Origin: Romboutsia_E sp900604535
GTDB lineage: Bacteria; Bacillota; Clostridia; Peptostreptococcales; Peptostreptococcaceae
Assembly: GCF_900604535.1 (NCBI RefSeq)
Contig: NZ_UWOT01000006.1
Span: 1 to 64,000, forward strand
Direction of reading: 5' to 3'
DNA: 64,000 nucleotides
A program made the translations under genes and the position numbers. Shown piece by piece: positions 8,541 to 17,368 of this stretch. Position 1 is the first letter of the stretch, and every line of letters starts with the position of its first letter. The notes below the pieces were generated by a model. That model searched no databases and had not been told where the DNA came from. It saw nothing but the letters and a program-made list of their open reading frames with translations.

Positions 8541-9129
8541 TCCTTTTATATTTTTTGTTTAATCTTTTAAAATAATACTCTTGTGACATTTCGTACTTAT
8601 GACAAGTTACTAGACTAGATATAGAAGAATGAAGGTTCTTCTTAAATACTCCTAAGTAGTTAAAACCAAGCTTCTCAAGAGATTTTCGTGAATAATTATT
8701 GTCTTCAAATGTAATCGCTATTATTTTTTGTAAATTAAGATCCTCAAATCCATATCTTAACATAGCTAAAGCTAACTCTGATGATAAATCAAGGCCCCAA
8801 TATTTAGGATTGATGCATATTCCTATTTCTCCTTCTTTAGAAGTGCTGGTTATGTTATTGAATCCTACATTACCTATAGTTTTACTATTCTCTTTGAATA
8901 CAACAGCGAAGTGACCGATATTTCCTTTTTTATAGTTGCTTAAAAAGAATGTTTTGATGAATCTTTTTGTATCTGCTATGGTATTGTGCTTTTGCATTGG
9001 GAGATATTTAACAACTTTGCTTTGACTGTAGTATTCAAACATATCATTTGCATCTTCTAATGTTGCAGGTCTTAATATACATCGATTAGTTTTTATAATT
9101 TTCATTTGAGGATAAGTATTGTTTTTCAT
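8533..9129 (-). CDS. RimJ/RimL-type GNAT N-acetyltransferase
   Basis: 198 aa. The start ATG at 9129 is chosen because AGGGGG lies 6 nt before it; an in-frame TTG two codons upstream touches the ribosome site. The sequence follows the RimJ/L pattern: TNRCILRPATLEDA at the start, NVGFNNI, a strand ending EIGICINPKYWG, then NYSRKSLEKLGFNYLG, the acetyl-CoA-binding end. Likely acetylates a protein N-terminus or small molecule; the substrate is unknown. It is translationally coupled to the LRR gene. Confidence 0.88.
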   Translation of the reverse strand: MKNNTYPQMKIIKTNRCILRPATLEDANDMFEYYSQSKVVKYLPMQKHNTIADTKRFIKTFFLSNYKKGNIGHFAVVFKENSKTIGNVGFNNITSTSKEGEIGICINPKYWGLDLSSELALAMLRYGFEDLNLQKIIAITFEDNNYSRKSLEKLGFNYLGVFKKNLHSSISSLVTCHKYEMSQEYYFKRLNKKYKRND

Positions 9130-9363
9130 ACTCAACCCCCTTTGAGTTTATATAACTTTCTATATACTTTATGATTTAGAGAATATATTCGTTCATAGAA
9201 ACATAAAATATATACTTTTATGCCATTTTTTAATAAATGCGTATTTTCAACGAGTTTATACTACGAAGTTTCTTTTATGTCAGTTATATGTCAGAATTTT
9301 AAACTGTTTTTTGTAGAAGTTTTATGATAAAATCATTTATATAAAACAATTTGGAGGAATAAC

Positions 9364-10479
9364 ATGAGTTTTGTTTTTATAAGAAAAAGAAGTAAAAACT
9401 ATATAGTTTATTTAGAATATAAAGATCCAGAGAGCGGAAAGAAAAAGCAGAAAAATATGGGATCATTCGAAAAGAAAAGAGATGCAAATAAAAGATTAGT
9501 TGAGTTAAAAGATGAAATTTATAATGATGACTTTTTAACTCCTAATAAGGTAACATTAAAAAATCACATATTAGAGTTTTTAGAAAAATATAAAGAAAAT
9601 CTATCTATAACTACATATAATAATTACCTTAGAATTTGTAATAAATATATAATCCCCATAATAGGAAGCATAAAATTAGAAGACTTAAAACCTATTCACA
9701 TACAAAACTATGTAGATGATTTAGTAGGAATATTAAGTCCTCAAACTATAAAAATACATATAAATATCTTAAATTTAGCTTTAAGAAGAGCTTATAGGCT
9801 TAAGTTAATTAGAGATAATGTAGTGGAATATATAGAAATTCCAAAGTCTAAAAAATTCAAAAATAAGATATACAATCAAGAAAATATGTTGAAATTATTG
9901 AACATATCTAAGAATACAGAGTTAGAGCTACCTATAGTGCTAGCTGTTGGATTGGGTTTGAGAATATCAGAAATATTAGGTTTAACTTGGGACAATATAG
10001 ATTTTGAAGAAAAGCATATAACAATAAATAAGATAACTGTACGCTCTAATGGAAAGGTTATTTTAAAAAGCCCTAAAACAGATGCATCTATAAGGACTAT
10101 ATCTGCTCCATTAGAAATCATAAACTTACTAAGAGAACACAAACGTAAATGCATAGAGCTTAAATTGAGAGGTATTATCAAAAAAGATAATAATTTTATA
10201 TTTTTTGATAATAATGGTATGCCTATAGCTCAAGATGTACTCAGCAGGAAGTTTTCTAGATTTTTAGAAAAAAATAATTTAGATCATATAAGATTTCATG
10301 ACTTAAGGCATTCTCATGTAACTTTACTTATAAACTCTAAAGTTCCCATAAAAGTGATATCAGAAAGAGTTGGTCATTCTAATATCAATACTACACTTAA
10401 TATATATTCTCATGTACTTAAAGAAATGGATAAAGAAGCTTCAGATAAAATTTCAGAAAGTCTATTTAAACTTAGTTAA
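9364..10479 (+). CDS. Tn916/phage-type tyrosine integrase, solitary
   Basis: 371 aa with three domains: an N-terminal arm-binding AP2-like domain (about 1-55, YLEYKDPESGKKKQKNMGSF), a SAM-like core-binding domain (about 65-160) and the catalytic domain. Catalytic residues are Arg in GLGLRISEIL, H-x-x-R in FHDLRHSH, His in VGHSN and Tyr in IYSHVL. TTTGGAGG precedes the ATG. No excisionase, relaxase or phage gene is next to it, so it looks like the remnant of an integrated element or a domesticated integrase. Short direct repeats lie just downstream (10509-10617). Confidence 0.92.
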   Translation: MSFVFIRKRSKNYIVYLEYKDPESGKKKQKNMGSFEKKRDANKRLVELKDEIYNDDFLTPNKVTLKNHILEFLEKYKENLSITTYNNYLRICNKYIIPIIGSIKLEDLKPIHIQNYVDDLVGILSPQTIKIHINILNLALRRAYRLKLIRDNVVEYIEIPKSKKFKNKIYNQENMLKLLNISKNTELELPIVLAVGLGLRISEILGLTWDNIDFEEKHITINKITVRSNGKVILKSPKTDASIRTISAPLEIINLLREHKRKCIELKLRGIIKKDNNFIFFDNNGMPIAQDVLSRKFSRFLEKNNLDHIRFHDLRHSHVTLLINSKVPIKVISERVGHSNINTTLNIYSHVLKEMDKEASDKISESLFKLS

Positions 10480-10740
10480 CATAATATTAATATGGTAAAC
10501 ATAATAGGGAATCGTAAAAAAATCCACCTTCTATATTCGATTTTAAATACATTACAGAAAATACATAATGTATTTAATCGTAAAAAATACAAATGTCCTT
10601 AAAATCGATTTTAGAGGCTAATAATAGAAATTGCTAAAAATAAACAAAAAAATAGAAGTTTTTTAGATAATTTTCATAAAATTTATAAAAATTCGCTTAT
10701 CAAAACTAAGTTTAATAAATTACCAACTTTTTTTATATAA
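10480..10740. repeat. Integrase-proximal intergenic region with short repeats
   Basis: No gene seen. AATCGTAAAAAA occurs at about 10508-10519 and again near 10576-10587. TCGATTTTA occurs near 10538 and again near 10605. An inverted repeat AATACATTA...TAATGTATT lies between. Such repeats beside an integrase gene could be arm- or core-type attachment sequence, but there is no second copy in the window to prove att ends. Confidence 0.4.
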
Positions 10741-10794
10741 AAAAATACTCTATGTTTAAAATAACTTTATTATGTAAACTTAGAGTATTTTTTT
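10741..10794. terminator. Terminator after corA
   Basis: AAAAATACTCTA..GTTTA pairs with TAAAC..TAGAGTATTTTTTT. There are T-runs on both strands. It overlaps the corA 3' end. Confidence 0.75.
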
Positions 10795-11742
10795 GATTTT
10801 TAGTGTGATTAAACTTACAATGACAATTGCCAACATAATTAATAAAGTTATAAAATAAGAATAATGATTATTTAGTTCTGGCATATATTTGAAGTTCATA
10901 CCATATATACCGGTAATAATTGTAAGGGGAGAAGCTATACCTGTCAATATAGTAAGTTTTGTTATTAATGAATTAGTCTTCTCTGCTACTTGTGAAGAGT
11001 ATATGTCTAATAACCTATCAGCAAGTTCTCTTGTAGATATAGCAAAACTATATAGCTTATCTATCCCAAAATCAATATTTTGTAAATTTTCTAATGATAT
11101 ACCATGCTTTTTCATTTTAGAACTCTTCATATATCTTATATCCTCTTTTAATATCCTGTCACCAATGTATAGTAATGGTCTTGTGTTTTTTACTATAATT
11201 CTAGTTAAATTTCTTATTTCATTTATATCAGATATATTTTTATCTGATGTTCCATTCATTATATTGTCTTCCATTTCTAATATCATATCTTCTATTAATT
11301 CTAAATTTTCAAATCCATTTAGCATTATCTTTTTAAATATTAAATAGTTCACTCTATAAAGTACAACTGTAGGATTTGAATTTATAAACCTTTTATTACT
11401 CATCAAATCTTTTATATAATCGTATAAAAAATGATCTTCTTTCACAACTATTAATATAAACTTATCTGACAAATACATATTTATCTCTTCAAGAAGAAGT
11501 GTTCTTTTATCTAATTGGTATGTATTTAGACTTATAAAATCGTATTTTTCAAATATGTCTAACTTCATACTATCATCAAATTCTAAACACTCATCAAATG
11601 TAACTTCATCTATTTCTAATGTATCTTTTAATGACTTTAACTCATCTGGAGTACATAATATTAGATTATAGTTACTTTTTTTATAAGATGTATCATCAAT
11701 ATTATCTAACATTTCATTAGATGTTAAATCTAGTATATGCAT
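10780..11742 (-). CDS. corA: CorA-family Mg2+/Co2+ transporter
   Basis: 320-aa divalent-cation channel. A large N-terminal cytoplasmic alpha/beta funnel domain (about 1-250) is followed by two C-terminal membrane helices. The signature YGMNF with nearby MPELNN lies between them (about 280-292), as in CorA. The length is typical. AAAGGTGAT precedes the ATG. No M-box riboswitch was seen in the short leader. It stands alone. Confidence 0.93.
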   Translation of the reverse strand: MHILDLTSNEMLDNIDDTSYKKSNYNLILCTPDELKSLKDTLEIDEVTFDECLEFDDSMKLDIFEKYDFISLNTYQLDKRTLLLEEINMYLSDKFILIVVKEDHFLYDYIKDLMSNKRFINSNPTVVLYRVNYLIFKKIMLNGFENLELIEDMILEMEDNIMNGTSDKNISDINEIRNLTRIIVKNTRPLLYIGDRILKEDIRYMKSSKMKKHGISLENLQNIDFGIDKLYSFAISTRELADRLLDIYSSQVAEKTNSLITKLTILTGIASPLTIITGIYGMNFKYMPELNNHYSYFITLLIMLAIVIVSLITLKIKKIL

Positions 11743-11813
11743 ATAATCACCTTTTAAGATTTTTACGTCTTACTTTAATATGTGAGTTTTAGAATATTTT
11801 ATACTACAAAAGA

Positions 11814-11843
11814 AAAAAGAGAAGCTTAAGCTTCTCTTTTTTA
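11814..11843. terminator. Terminator at the end of the ispH operon
   Basis: A perfect palindrome (AAAGAGAAGCTTAAGCTTCTCTTT core) with T-runs on both strands. It overlaps the ispH stop codon. Confidence 0.8.
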
Positions 11844-12680
11844 TATAGATTGGATAAAATCTATAACTTGCGATATTATCCAATCTGGAGTTGATGCACC
11901 AGCTGTAACACCAATTACATTGTATTTACCTAAATCTTCTTTATTTAGTTCATCTTTCGTTTCTATTGCAAATGTAGGAACTATATCCTTACATATATCT
12001 ACAAGTTTTTGAGTATTTGAACTATGTTTACCACCTATAACGATCATACAATCTACTTCATTGGATAATTCTCTAGCTGATTGTTGTCTTTCTTTTGTAG
12101 CTGAGCATATTGTATTTTTATATATAACATCATCTAATATTTTTGAAAGTTTATCTACTATAGAATTATATAATTCAGGATTTATTGTCGTTTGAGATAC
12201 AACACAGTATTTTTTATTTAAATCAAAGTCTATATCATCGATTTCATTTAAAGTTTTTATTATAATAGCATCTTCTTTGCACCATCCATTTATACCTATT
12301 ACCTCAGGATGGTTTTTATCTCCGATCACTATTATCTTGTAACCTTTATCACTATAGTCTTTAGCTAGATTATGAATCTTTTTTACAAAAGGACAAGTTG
12401 TATCTATAATAGTAATTTCTTTACTTTCAGACTTTGTATATACACTTTCTCCAACACCATGAGATCTTATTATTACACTTTCATTAGATGGTATTTCATT
12501 TAGATTATCAACTGTCTTAAGGCCTTTTTCTTCATACTTTGATACAGCTTGCTTATTATGAATAAGTGGACCTAAGGCATATACTCCACTGTCTCTTTGT
12601 TCTAATTCGTTCCAAGCCATATTCATAGCTCTTTTTACACCGAAGCAAAAGCCAGCATTTTTAGATATTTTAACTTTCAT
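11841..12680 (-). CDS. ispH: 4-hydroxy-3-methylbut-2-enyl diphosphate reductase IspH
   Basis: Last step of the MEP isoprenoid pathway, reducing HMBPP to IPP/DMAPP with a [4Fe-4S] cluster. The three cluster Cys are visible: Cys12 in GFCFGV, Cys in DTTCPFVK (about 95) and Cys in NTICSATKERQ (about 193). At 279 aa it lacks the ribosomal-S1-like fusion found in many Clostridium IspH proteins. It is the last gene of a six-gene leftward operon. Confidence 0.97.
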   Translation of the reverse strand: MKVKISKNAGFCFGVKRAMNMAWNELEQRDSGVYALGPLIHNKQAVSKYEEKGLKTVDNLNEIPSNESVIIRSHGVGESVYTKSESKEITIIDTTCPFVKKIHNLAKDYSDKGYKIIVIGDKNHPEVIGINGWCKEDAIIIKTLNEIDDIDFDLNKKYCVVSQTTINPELYNSIVDKLSKILDDVIYKNTICSATKERQQSARELSNEVDCMIVIGGKHSSNTQKLVDICKDIVPTFAIETKDELNKEDLGKYNVIGVTAGASTPDWIISQVIDFIQSI

Positions 12681-12690
12681 ATGTTATCTC

Positions 12691-13287
12691 CTATTTTGAA
12701 TTTATATAGTAGTTTTCCTTTATTACTTCTAATATATTTTGAGATAATCTCTCATAATCTTTAGTAGTAAGTTTTTCTCTATAATATTCTTCAAATGATA
12801 TAGGTTTATCTATATATATAGTAACCCTATTAAATAGTTTATAATTGGATATTATAGATATAGGAACCACTACAGCTTTTCCTTTTATTGCAAACATAGA
12901 TAAACCAGCTTTAGCTTCTCCAAATCCTGGTTCTTTAATTCTTGTTCCTTCAGGGAATATACCTAATACATACCCATTTTTTATAGCTTTTAAAATATTT
13001 TTTATAGTAGATATATCAGGGTTTTCTCTATTTATAGGTATAACATTTAATTTATCTAAAATATAAGATAATGGTTTTATTTTAAATAATTCCTTTTTTG
13101 CAACTGCAGCTACTTCTCTATTTTCAATTGCAGCTGCAATAAATATTGAGTCCAGGTTAGACTTATGATTAGCTGCAACTACTAAGTTACCTTCATTAGG
13201 AATATTTTCAGCCCCTATGACTCTATATTTAAAAAATGTTTTAGAAAATAATTTAAATGATTTAATTGTAAATTTATAAAAATTCAT
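12691..13287 (-). CDS. plsC: 1-acyl-sn-glycerol-3-phosphate acyltransferase
   Basis: Membrane-associated enzyme of phospholipid synthesis converting lysophosphatidate to phosphatidate. The catalytic NHKSNLD (His41, Asp46) and the glycerophosphate-binding FPEGTR (about 115-120) are both present. The 198-aa length is normal. AAGGGGAG precedes the ATG. It lies between cmk and ispH, 10 nt before ispH. Confidence 0.94.
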   Translation of the reverse strand: MNFYKFTIKSFKLFSKTFFKYRVIGAENIPNEGNLVVAANHKSNLDSIFIAAAIENREVAAVAKKELFKIKPLSYILDKLNVIPINRENPDISTIKNILKAIKNGYVLGIFPEGTRIKEPGFGEAKAGLSMFAIKGKAVVVPISIISNYKLFNRVTIYIDKPISFEEYYREKLTTKDYERLSQNILEVIKENYYINSK

Positions 13288-13304
13288 TCTATCTCCCCTT
13301 ATAT

Positions 13305-13955
13305 TTAAAGACTTACTTTCGCTAAAACAGACTCAACTACTTCAGTTATACTTTTTCCAGTAGTATCTATTTCTATAGCATCATCAGCTTTTACTAACGG
13401 AGCAAATTCTCTATTAGAATCTATTTCATCTCTCTTTATTATATCTTTTATTATTTCTTCTAAAGATGTTTCATATCCTTTTTCAGTAAGTTCTTTGAAA
13501 CGTCTCATTCCTCTTTCTTCTGGTGTTGCTACTAAGAAGAATTTGTAGTCTGCATTAGGGAATACATAAGAACCTATATCTCTTCCATCTAATATAACAG
13601 AGTTTCTTTGACCTATTTCTCTTTGGACATCTACCATAAGATATCTAACTTCTTTTATTTTAGCTACATTTGAAACATTATTGCTAACTTCCATAGTTCT
13701 TATTTCTTCTTTAACAACTTCTTTATCTAGATATAGGTTATTGTCTCTAAAGTCTATGTCAGTATTCTTAGCTATCTTTATAACTTCTTCCTCATTATTT
13801 ATATCTATGTTGTTTTTTAAACATTTATAAGTTATAGCTCTATACATAGCTCCTGTATCTATATAGTTTATATTTAGCTTTTCTGCTATTATCTTCGCTA
13901 TTGTACTTTTTCCTGCGCCTGCTGGTCCATCAACTGCTATTACTAAATTATTCAT
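13305..13955 (-). CDS. cmk: Cytidylate kinase
   Basis: Phosphorylates CMP/dCMP with ATP. The P-loop GPAGAGKST is at residues 10-18. DTGAMYRA and the LDGRDIGSYVFP segment are the CMP-binding motifs. The 216-aa length is typical. AATAGGAG precedes the ATG. In the operon it follows aroH. Confidence 0.97.
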   Translation of the reverse strand: MNNLVIAVDGPAGAGKSTIAKIIAEKLNINYIDTGAMYRAITYKCLKNNIDINNEEEVIKIAKNTDIDFRDNNLYLDKEVVKEEIRTMEVSNNVSNVAKIKEVRYLMVDVQREIGQRNSVILDGRDIGSYVFPNADYKFFLVATPEERGMRRFKELTEKGYETSLEEIIKDIIKRDEIDSNREFAPLVKADDAIEIDTTGKSITEVVESVLAKVSL

Positions 13956-13981
13956 ACTTGTTTCTCCTATTTTGTCTAATT

Positions 13982-14347
13982 TTATTTTATTAAATCCGGT
14001 CTTAAAATTTTAGCTTCATTTAAATAAATATGATTTATATCTTTTTTTTCTTTTTTGCTATTAATATAAATTAATACTCTTATACATTTTCTTAAACTTC
14101 CAACTATATATTTTTCTTCAAAATTTAGTAAAGGTATATCAATTAATTCTAAATTCTCTCTAACAGCAACTGCCGGATATGCTGCATCTAAATCACTTGT
14201 CATAGTGAAGCACATACTTATTATATCATCGCTATGTAAACCATTACTTTTTATTATATCATTTATAAGCAATGTTGTTTCTTTTAAAATATCTTCTTTG
14301 GTATTGTAATTAACCGTTGTCGCTCCTCTTATTGCTAAAACTTTCAT
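13982..14347 (-). CDS. aroH: Chorismate mutase, AroH type
   Basis: 121-aa trimeric pseudo-alpha/beta-barrel chorismate mutase making prephenate for Phe/Tyr. The Bacillus subtilis active-site residues fall at the same numbers: Arg7, Arg63, Glu78, Arg90 and Tyr108. It lies 10 nt after the flavoprotein gene in the operon. It is unlinked to other shikimate genes here. Confidence 0.95.
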   Translation of the reverse strand: MKVLAIRGATTVNYNTKEDILKETTLLINDIIKSNGLHSDDIISMCFTMTSDLDAAYPAVAVRENLELIDIPLLNFEEKYIVGSLRKCIRVLIYINSKKEKKDINHIYLNEAKILRPDLIK

Positions 14348-14357
14348 AATATATCAC

Positions 14358-15563
14358 CTATACACTTAATCCTGCAAGATAACCTGTTGAAAATGCTATT
14401 TGTAGATTATACCCACCTGTTTCAGCATCTATATCAATAACTTCTCCTGTAAGATATAAATTTTTGATTATTTTAGATTCTAAAGTAGATGAATTTATTT
14501 CTTTAACAGAAATACCTCCGCTAGTTACTTGAGAAGCTTTTATACTTAAAGAACCATTACAAGTAAGCTGCATATTCTTTAAATACTCTAGAATTCTATT
14601 TTCATCTTTTTTAGATAGTTCATTAGCTTTTTTATCACTTAAGTTAAGGACATCAAATATTGCCTTTAAGAAATTTTGAGGAAGAACTCCTTTTAAATTA
14701 TTAATTACATTTTTATTAGGATTTTCTCTTAAAATACTAGAGAGTTCTTCTATACTCATATTAGGTAAAGTATCTATTGTAAGTATTACCTTTCCATTGG
14801 AAAGCATTTTATTAATATATGATGACATTATAAGTACACAAGGTCCAGTAATGCCGAAATGTGCAAATAACATATCTCCTACTTTAGATATCTTTTTCTT
14901 TTTACAAGATAATTCGACTTTTTGAAGTGATATTCCTTGTAAGTTTTTTATCCAATGCTCCTCTATAGTAAGAGGAATTAAAGCTGGGTAAATTTGAGTT
15001 ACAGTATGGTTATATCTTTTTAAAATATCATACATCAAACCATCAGAACCAGTACTTTCATAACTCTTACCACCAGTAGAGATAATAACCTTATCTGCAA
15101 ATATACGCTTATTATTTTCAGTTATAACTCCTACTACAATACTATCTTCAACTATAAGATCAACTACTTTTGTATTATACATTATATTTACGTTGTTACT
15201 TATTAAATCATGTTGTAAAGTATTTATTACTTCTTCAGCTTTGTCACTTTTAGTATAAACTTTTTGGTCGTTATGTTCTTCAACTTTGTACTCTAAGTTT
15301 TTATTAGAAAAATAGTTTAATAAATCTCTATTTGTAAATGTATAAAAACTACTATATAAGAATTTTTTATTATTAACTACCTTCTCAAAGAATTCTTCAA
15401 TATCTCTATTATTAGTTATATTGCATCTTCCTCCACCAGTTAACTTAAGTTTCTTTCCTAACTCACTATTTCTTTCTATTAATGTAACCTCATGTTGTTT
15501 TGAAGCTGTTAGAGCTGCCATCATACCAGATGGTCCTCCTCCAACTACTATAACTTTTGCCAT
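14358..15563 (-). CDS. BaiN/YhiN-like FAD-dependent oxidoreductase
   Basis: 401-aa flavoprotein of the HI0933/BaiN family. The FAD-binding motif GGGPSGMMAA lies at 8-17. ERNSELGKKLKLTGGGRCNITN (about 30-50) is the family signature. The C-terminal GEVIDIDAETGGYNLQIAFSTG completes the FAD site. The physiological substrate is uncertain: some members are named for bile-acid reduction, but this operon gives no support for that role. Confidence 0.88.
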   Translation of the reverse strand: MAKVIVVGGGPSGMMAALTASKQHEVTLIERNSELGKKLKLTGGGRCNITNNRDIEEFFEKVVNNKKFLYSSFYTFTNRDLLNYFSNKNLEYKVEEHNDQKVYTKSDKAEEVINTLQHDLISNNVNIMYNTKVVDLIVEDSIVVGVITENNKRIFADKVIISTGGKSYESTGSDGLMYDILKRYNHTVTQIYPALIPLTIEEHWIKNLQGISLQKVELSCKKKKISKVGDMLFAHFGITGPCVLIMSSYINKMLSNGKVILTIDTLPNMSIEELSSILRENPNKNVINNLKGVLPQNFLKAIFDVLNLSDKKANELSKKDENRILEYLKNMQLTCNGSLSIKASQVTSGGISVKEINSSTLESKIIKNLYLTGEVIDIDAETGGYNLQIAFSTGYLAGLSV

Positions 15564-15577
15564 ATAGGTACTCTCCT

Positions 15578-16219
15578 TTATTCTAATGCTGATTTATTGG
15601 TATTGTAATTAGTCTTAAAATGGCTTGTATCATTCATTTTTATAACAACAGGACCATAGTTTCTAAATTCAACAATATTTAAAGCTGTATTATCTTGTTT
15701 TATTCTATATATATTTTCAAGTCCTGAAGCTAAACAAGATAAAAGAATAACTCTTACAGTTACTGAATGACTTACTAAGACTATATGCTTATTATCATAC
15801 TTTTCATTTAATTCTGTTATAAATTCATTAACTCTATCTCTAATTATAGATAAGGTTTCTCCACCTGGAATATCTACTAAGTGAGGAGAGTTTCTCCATA
15901 TACTATACATGTCACCATAAGTTTCTTTTATTTCATCTATTAATAAGCCTTCCCATACACCAAATCCCATTTCTCTTAAACTTGAAGTTTGCTTAGCTTC
16001 TAGATTTAATTCATTTGCAATTATATCTGCAGTTTCTATAGCTCTACCTAAATCACTAGTATATATATAATTAATAGGATATTTTTTCATACTCTTGGCA
16101 AGTGTTGATGCTTGCTCTTTACCTTTTTGTGTTAGATTAGAGTTTCCATGTCCTTGAGTTTTACCTAGTATATTCCAATTAGTTTCACCATGTCTTACTA
16201 TGTAAAATGTATTTGCCAT
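15578..16219 (-). CDS. Histidine-phosphatase family (phosphoglycerate mutase-like) protein
   Basis: 213 aa. The phosphohistidine motif is IVRHGET with His10. The second conserved His is in VLVSHSVTVR (about 150). GFGVWEGL with the catalytic Glu lies near 82-90. Members act as cofactor-dependent phosphoglycerate mutases or broad phosphatases; sequence alone does not decide. It is the first gene of the leftward operon ending with ispH. AGGAGGGC precedes the ATG. Confidence 0.85.
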   Translation of the reverse strand: MANTFYIVRHGETNWNILGKTQGHGNSNLTQKGKEQASTLAKSMKKYPINYIYTSDLGRAIETADIIANELNLEAKQTSSLREMGFGVWEGLLIDEIKETYGDMYSIWRNSPHLVDIPGGETLSIIRDRVNEFITELNEKYDNKHIVLVSHSVTVRVILLSCLASGLENIYRIKQDNTALNIVEFRNYGPVVIKMNDTSHFKTNYNTNKSALE

Positions 16220-16428
16220 AATGCCCTCCTAAATCATCTTTTATTTATTTTTAGCTTTTACCAACTTTTTATTATATCATATATTATTTAATAAAGATAT
16301 TTTAACTTTGAATTCGAGTATATGACTGAGGTTATTGGTTAAGTTAAACATATAAGTTATAAGAAGGTATGAAATTAATTTAATAGAAATATATATAATA
16401 TAAATTTTATAACTGGAGGAAGGGCAAT

Positions 16429-17280
16429 ATGAAAAATACAAAACTAAGTATTAGTGATGTTTTTATATTAATTATAGGTTGCTTACTTATGGCAATATCT
16501 ATAAATATGTTTTTTGATCCTCATGATATAGCGCCAGGTGGGTTAACAGGGGTATCTATATTAGTAAGTACACTTACAGGAATACCTATTTGGCTAATTA
16601 ATATAAGTGTAGATATACCTCTTTTTTTATTTGCTTATAGAATTTTAAGTAAAAAAGATTCATTTAAAACAGCTTTAGGTATAACATTTCTTACCTTATC
16701 ATTAAAATTAACAGAAGGATTAGGATCTATTCATATAACAAATGATGTTTTATTATCAACTATATCAGGTGCAATTATAATGGGTATTTCCTTAGGATTA
16801 ATATTTAGAATAAATGGTAGTACAGGTGGAACCGATTTAATTGGGGTATTAGCTAATAAATTTATGCCATCTATTAGTATATCGATGCTTATGGGATGTG
16901 CTGATGGAGTAATAGTAATTCTTTCTGGTATAGTAAGTGGAAATATAGAAATTGCTCTTTATTCTGCTATAGCATTATATATAATTGTAAAGGTAAGTGA
17001 TATTATAGTAGAAGGTATAAATACATCAAGTTCTTTCACTATAATATCTGATAAATATCAAGAAATAGGAAGCTCAATTATGGAAGAACTTGATAGAGGA
17101 GCTACTATTTTAAAAGGAGAAGGATTCTATACTAAAAATAATAAAAATGTACTTTTAGTTGTAGTATCAAAAAAACAAGTTGTAACTATGAAAAAGTTGG
17201 TAAAGACTATAGACCCAAATGCTTTTATAATAATAAGTGATACATTTGAAACAATAGGAGAAGGATTTAAAAGACTTTAA
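16429..17280 (+). CDS. YitT-family membrane protein (DUF161/DUF2179)
   Basis: 283 aa. An N-terminal membrane domain of five to six helices has the family sequence FFDPHDIAPGGLTGVSIL (about 25-42) and GLIFRINGSTGGTDLIG. A soluble C-terminal DUF2179 domain (about 205-283) holds the pattern RGATILKGEGFYTKN. Transport substrate is unknown. GGAGGAAG precedes the ATG. It is divergent from the phosphatase operon and convergent with clpB. Confidence 0.9.
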   Translation: MKNTKLSISDVFILIIGCLLMAISINMFFDPHDIAPGGLTGVSILVSTLTGIPIWLINISVDIPLFLFAYRILSKKDSFKTALGITFLTLSLKLTEGLGSIHITNDVLLSTISGAIIMGISLGLIFRINGSTGGTDLIGVLANKFMPSISISMLMGCADGVIVILSGIVSGNIEIALYSAIALYIIVKVSDIIVEGINTSSSFTIISDKYQEIGSSIMEELDRGATILKGEGFYTKNNKNVLLVVVSKKQVVTMKKLVKTIDPNAFIIISDTFETIGEGFKRL

Positions 17281-17293
17281 TTAAATGCATATA

Positions 17294-17343
17294 AAAAATA
17301 GCAATATGTTTAGATTTAGTACACTAACATATTGCTATTTTTA
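17294..17343. terminator. Bidirectional terminator between yitT-like gene and clpB
   Basis: A 17-bp perfect stem (AAAAATAGCAATATGTT with AACATATTGCTATTTTT) with a 15-nt loop and T-runs on both strands. Confidence 0.88.
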
Positions 17344-17368
17344 TTATTTATCTAAAGTGATATATTAT

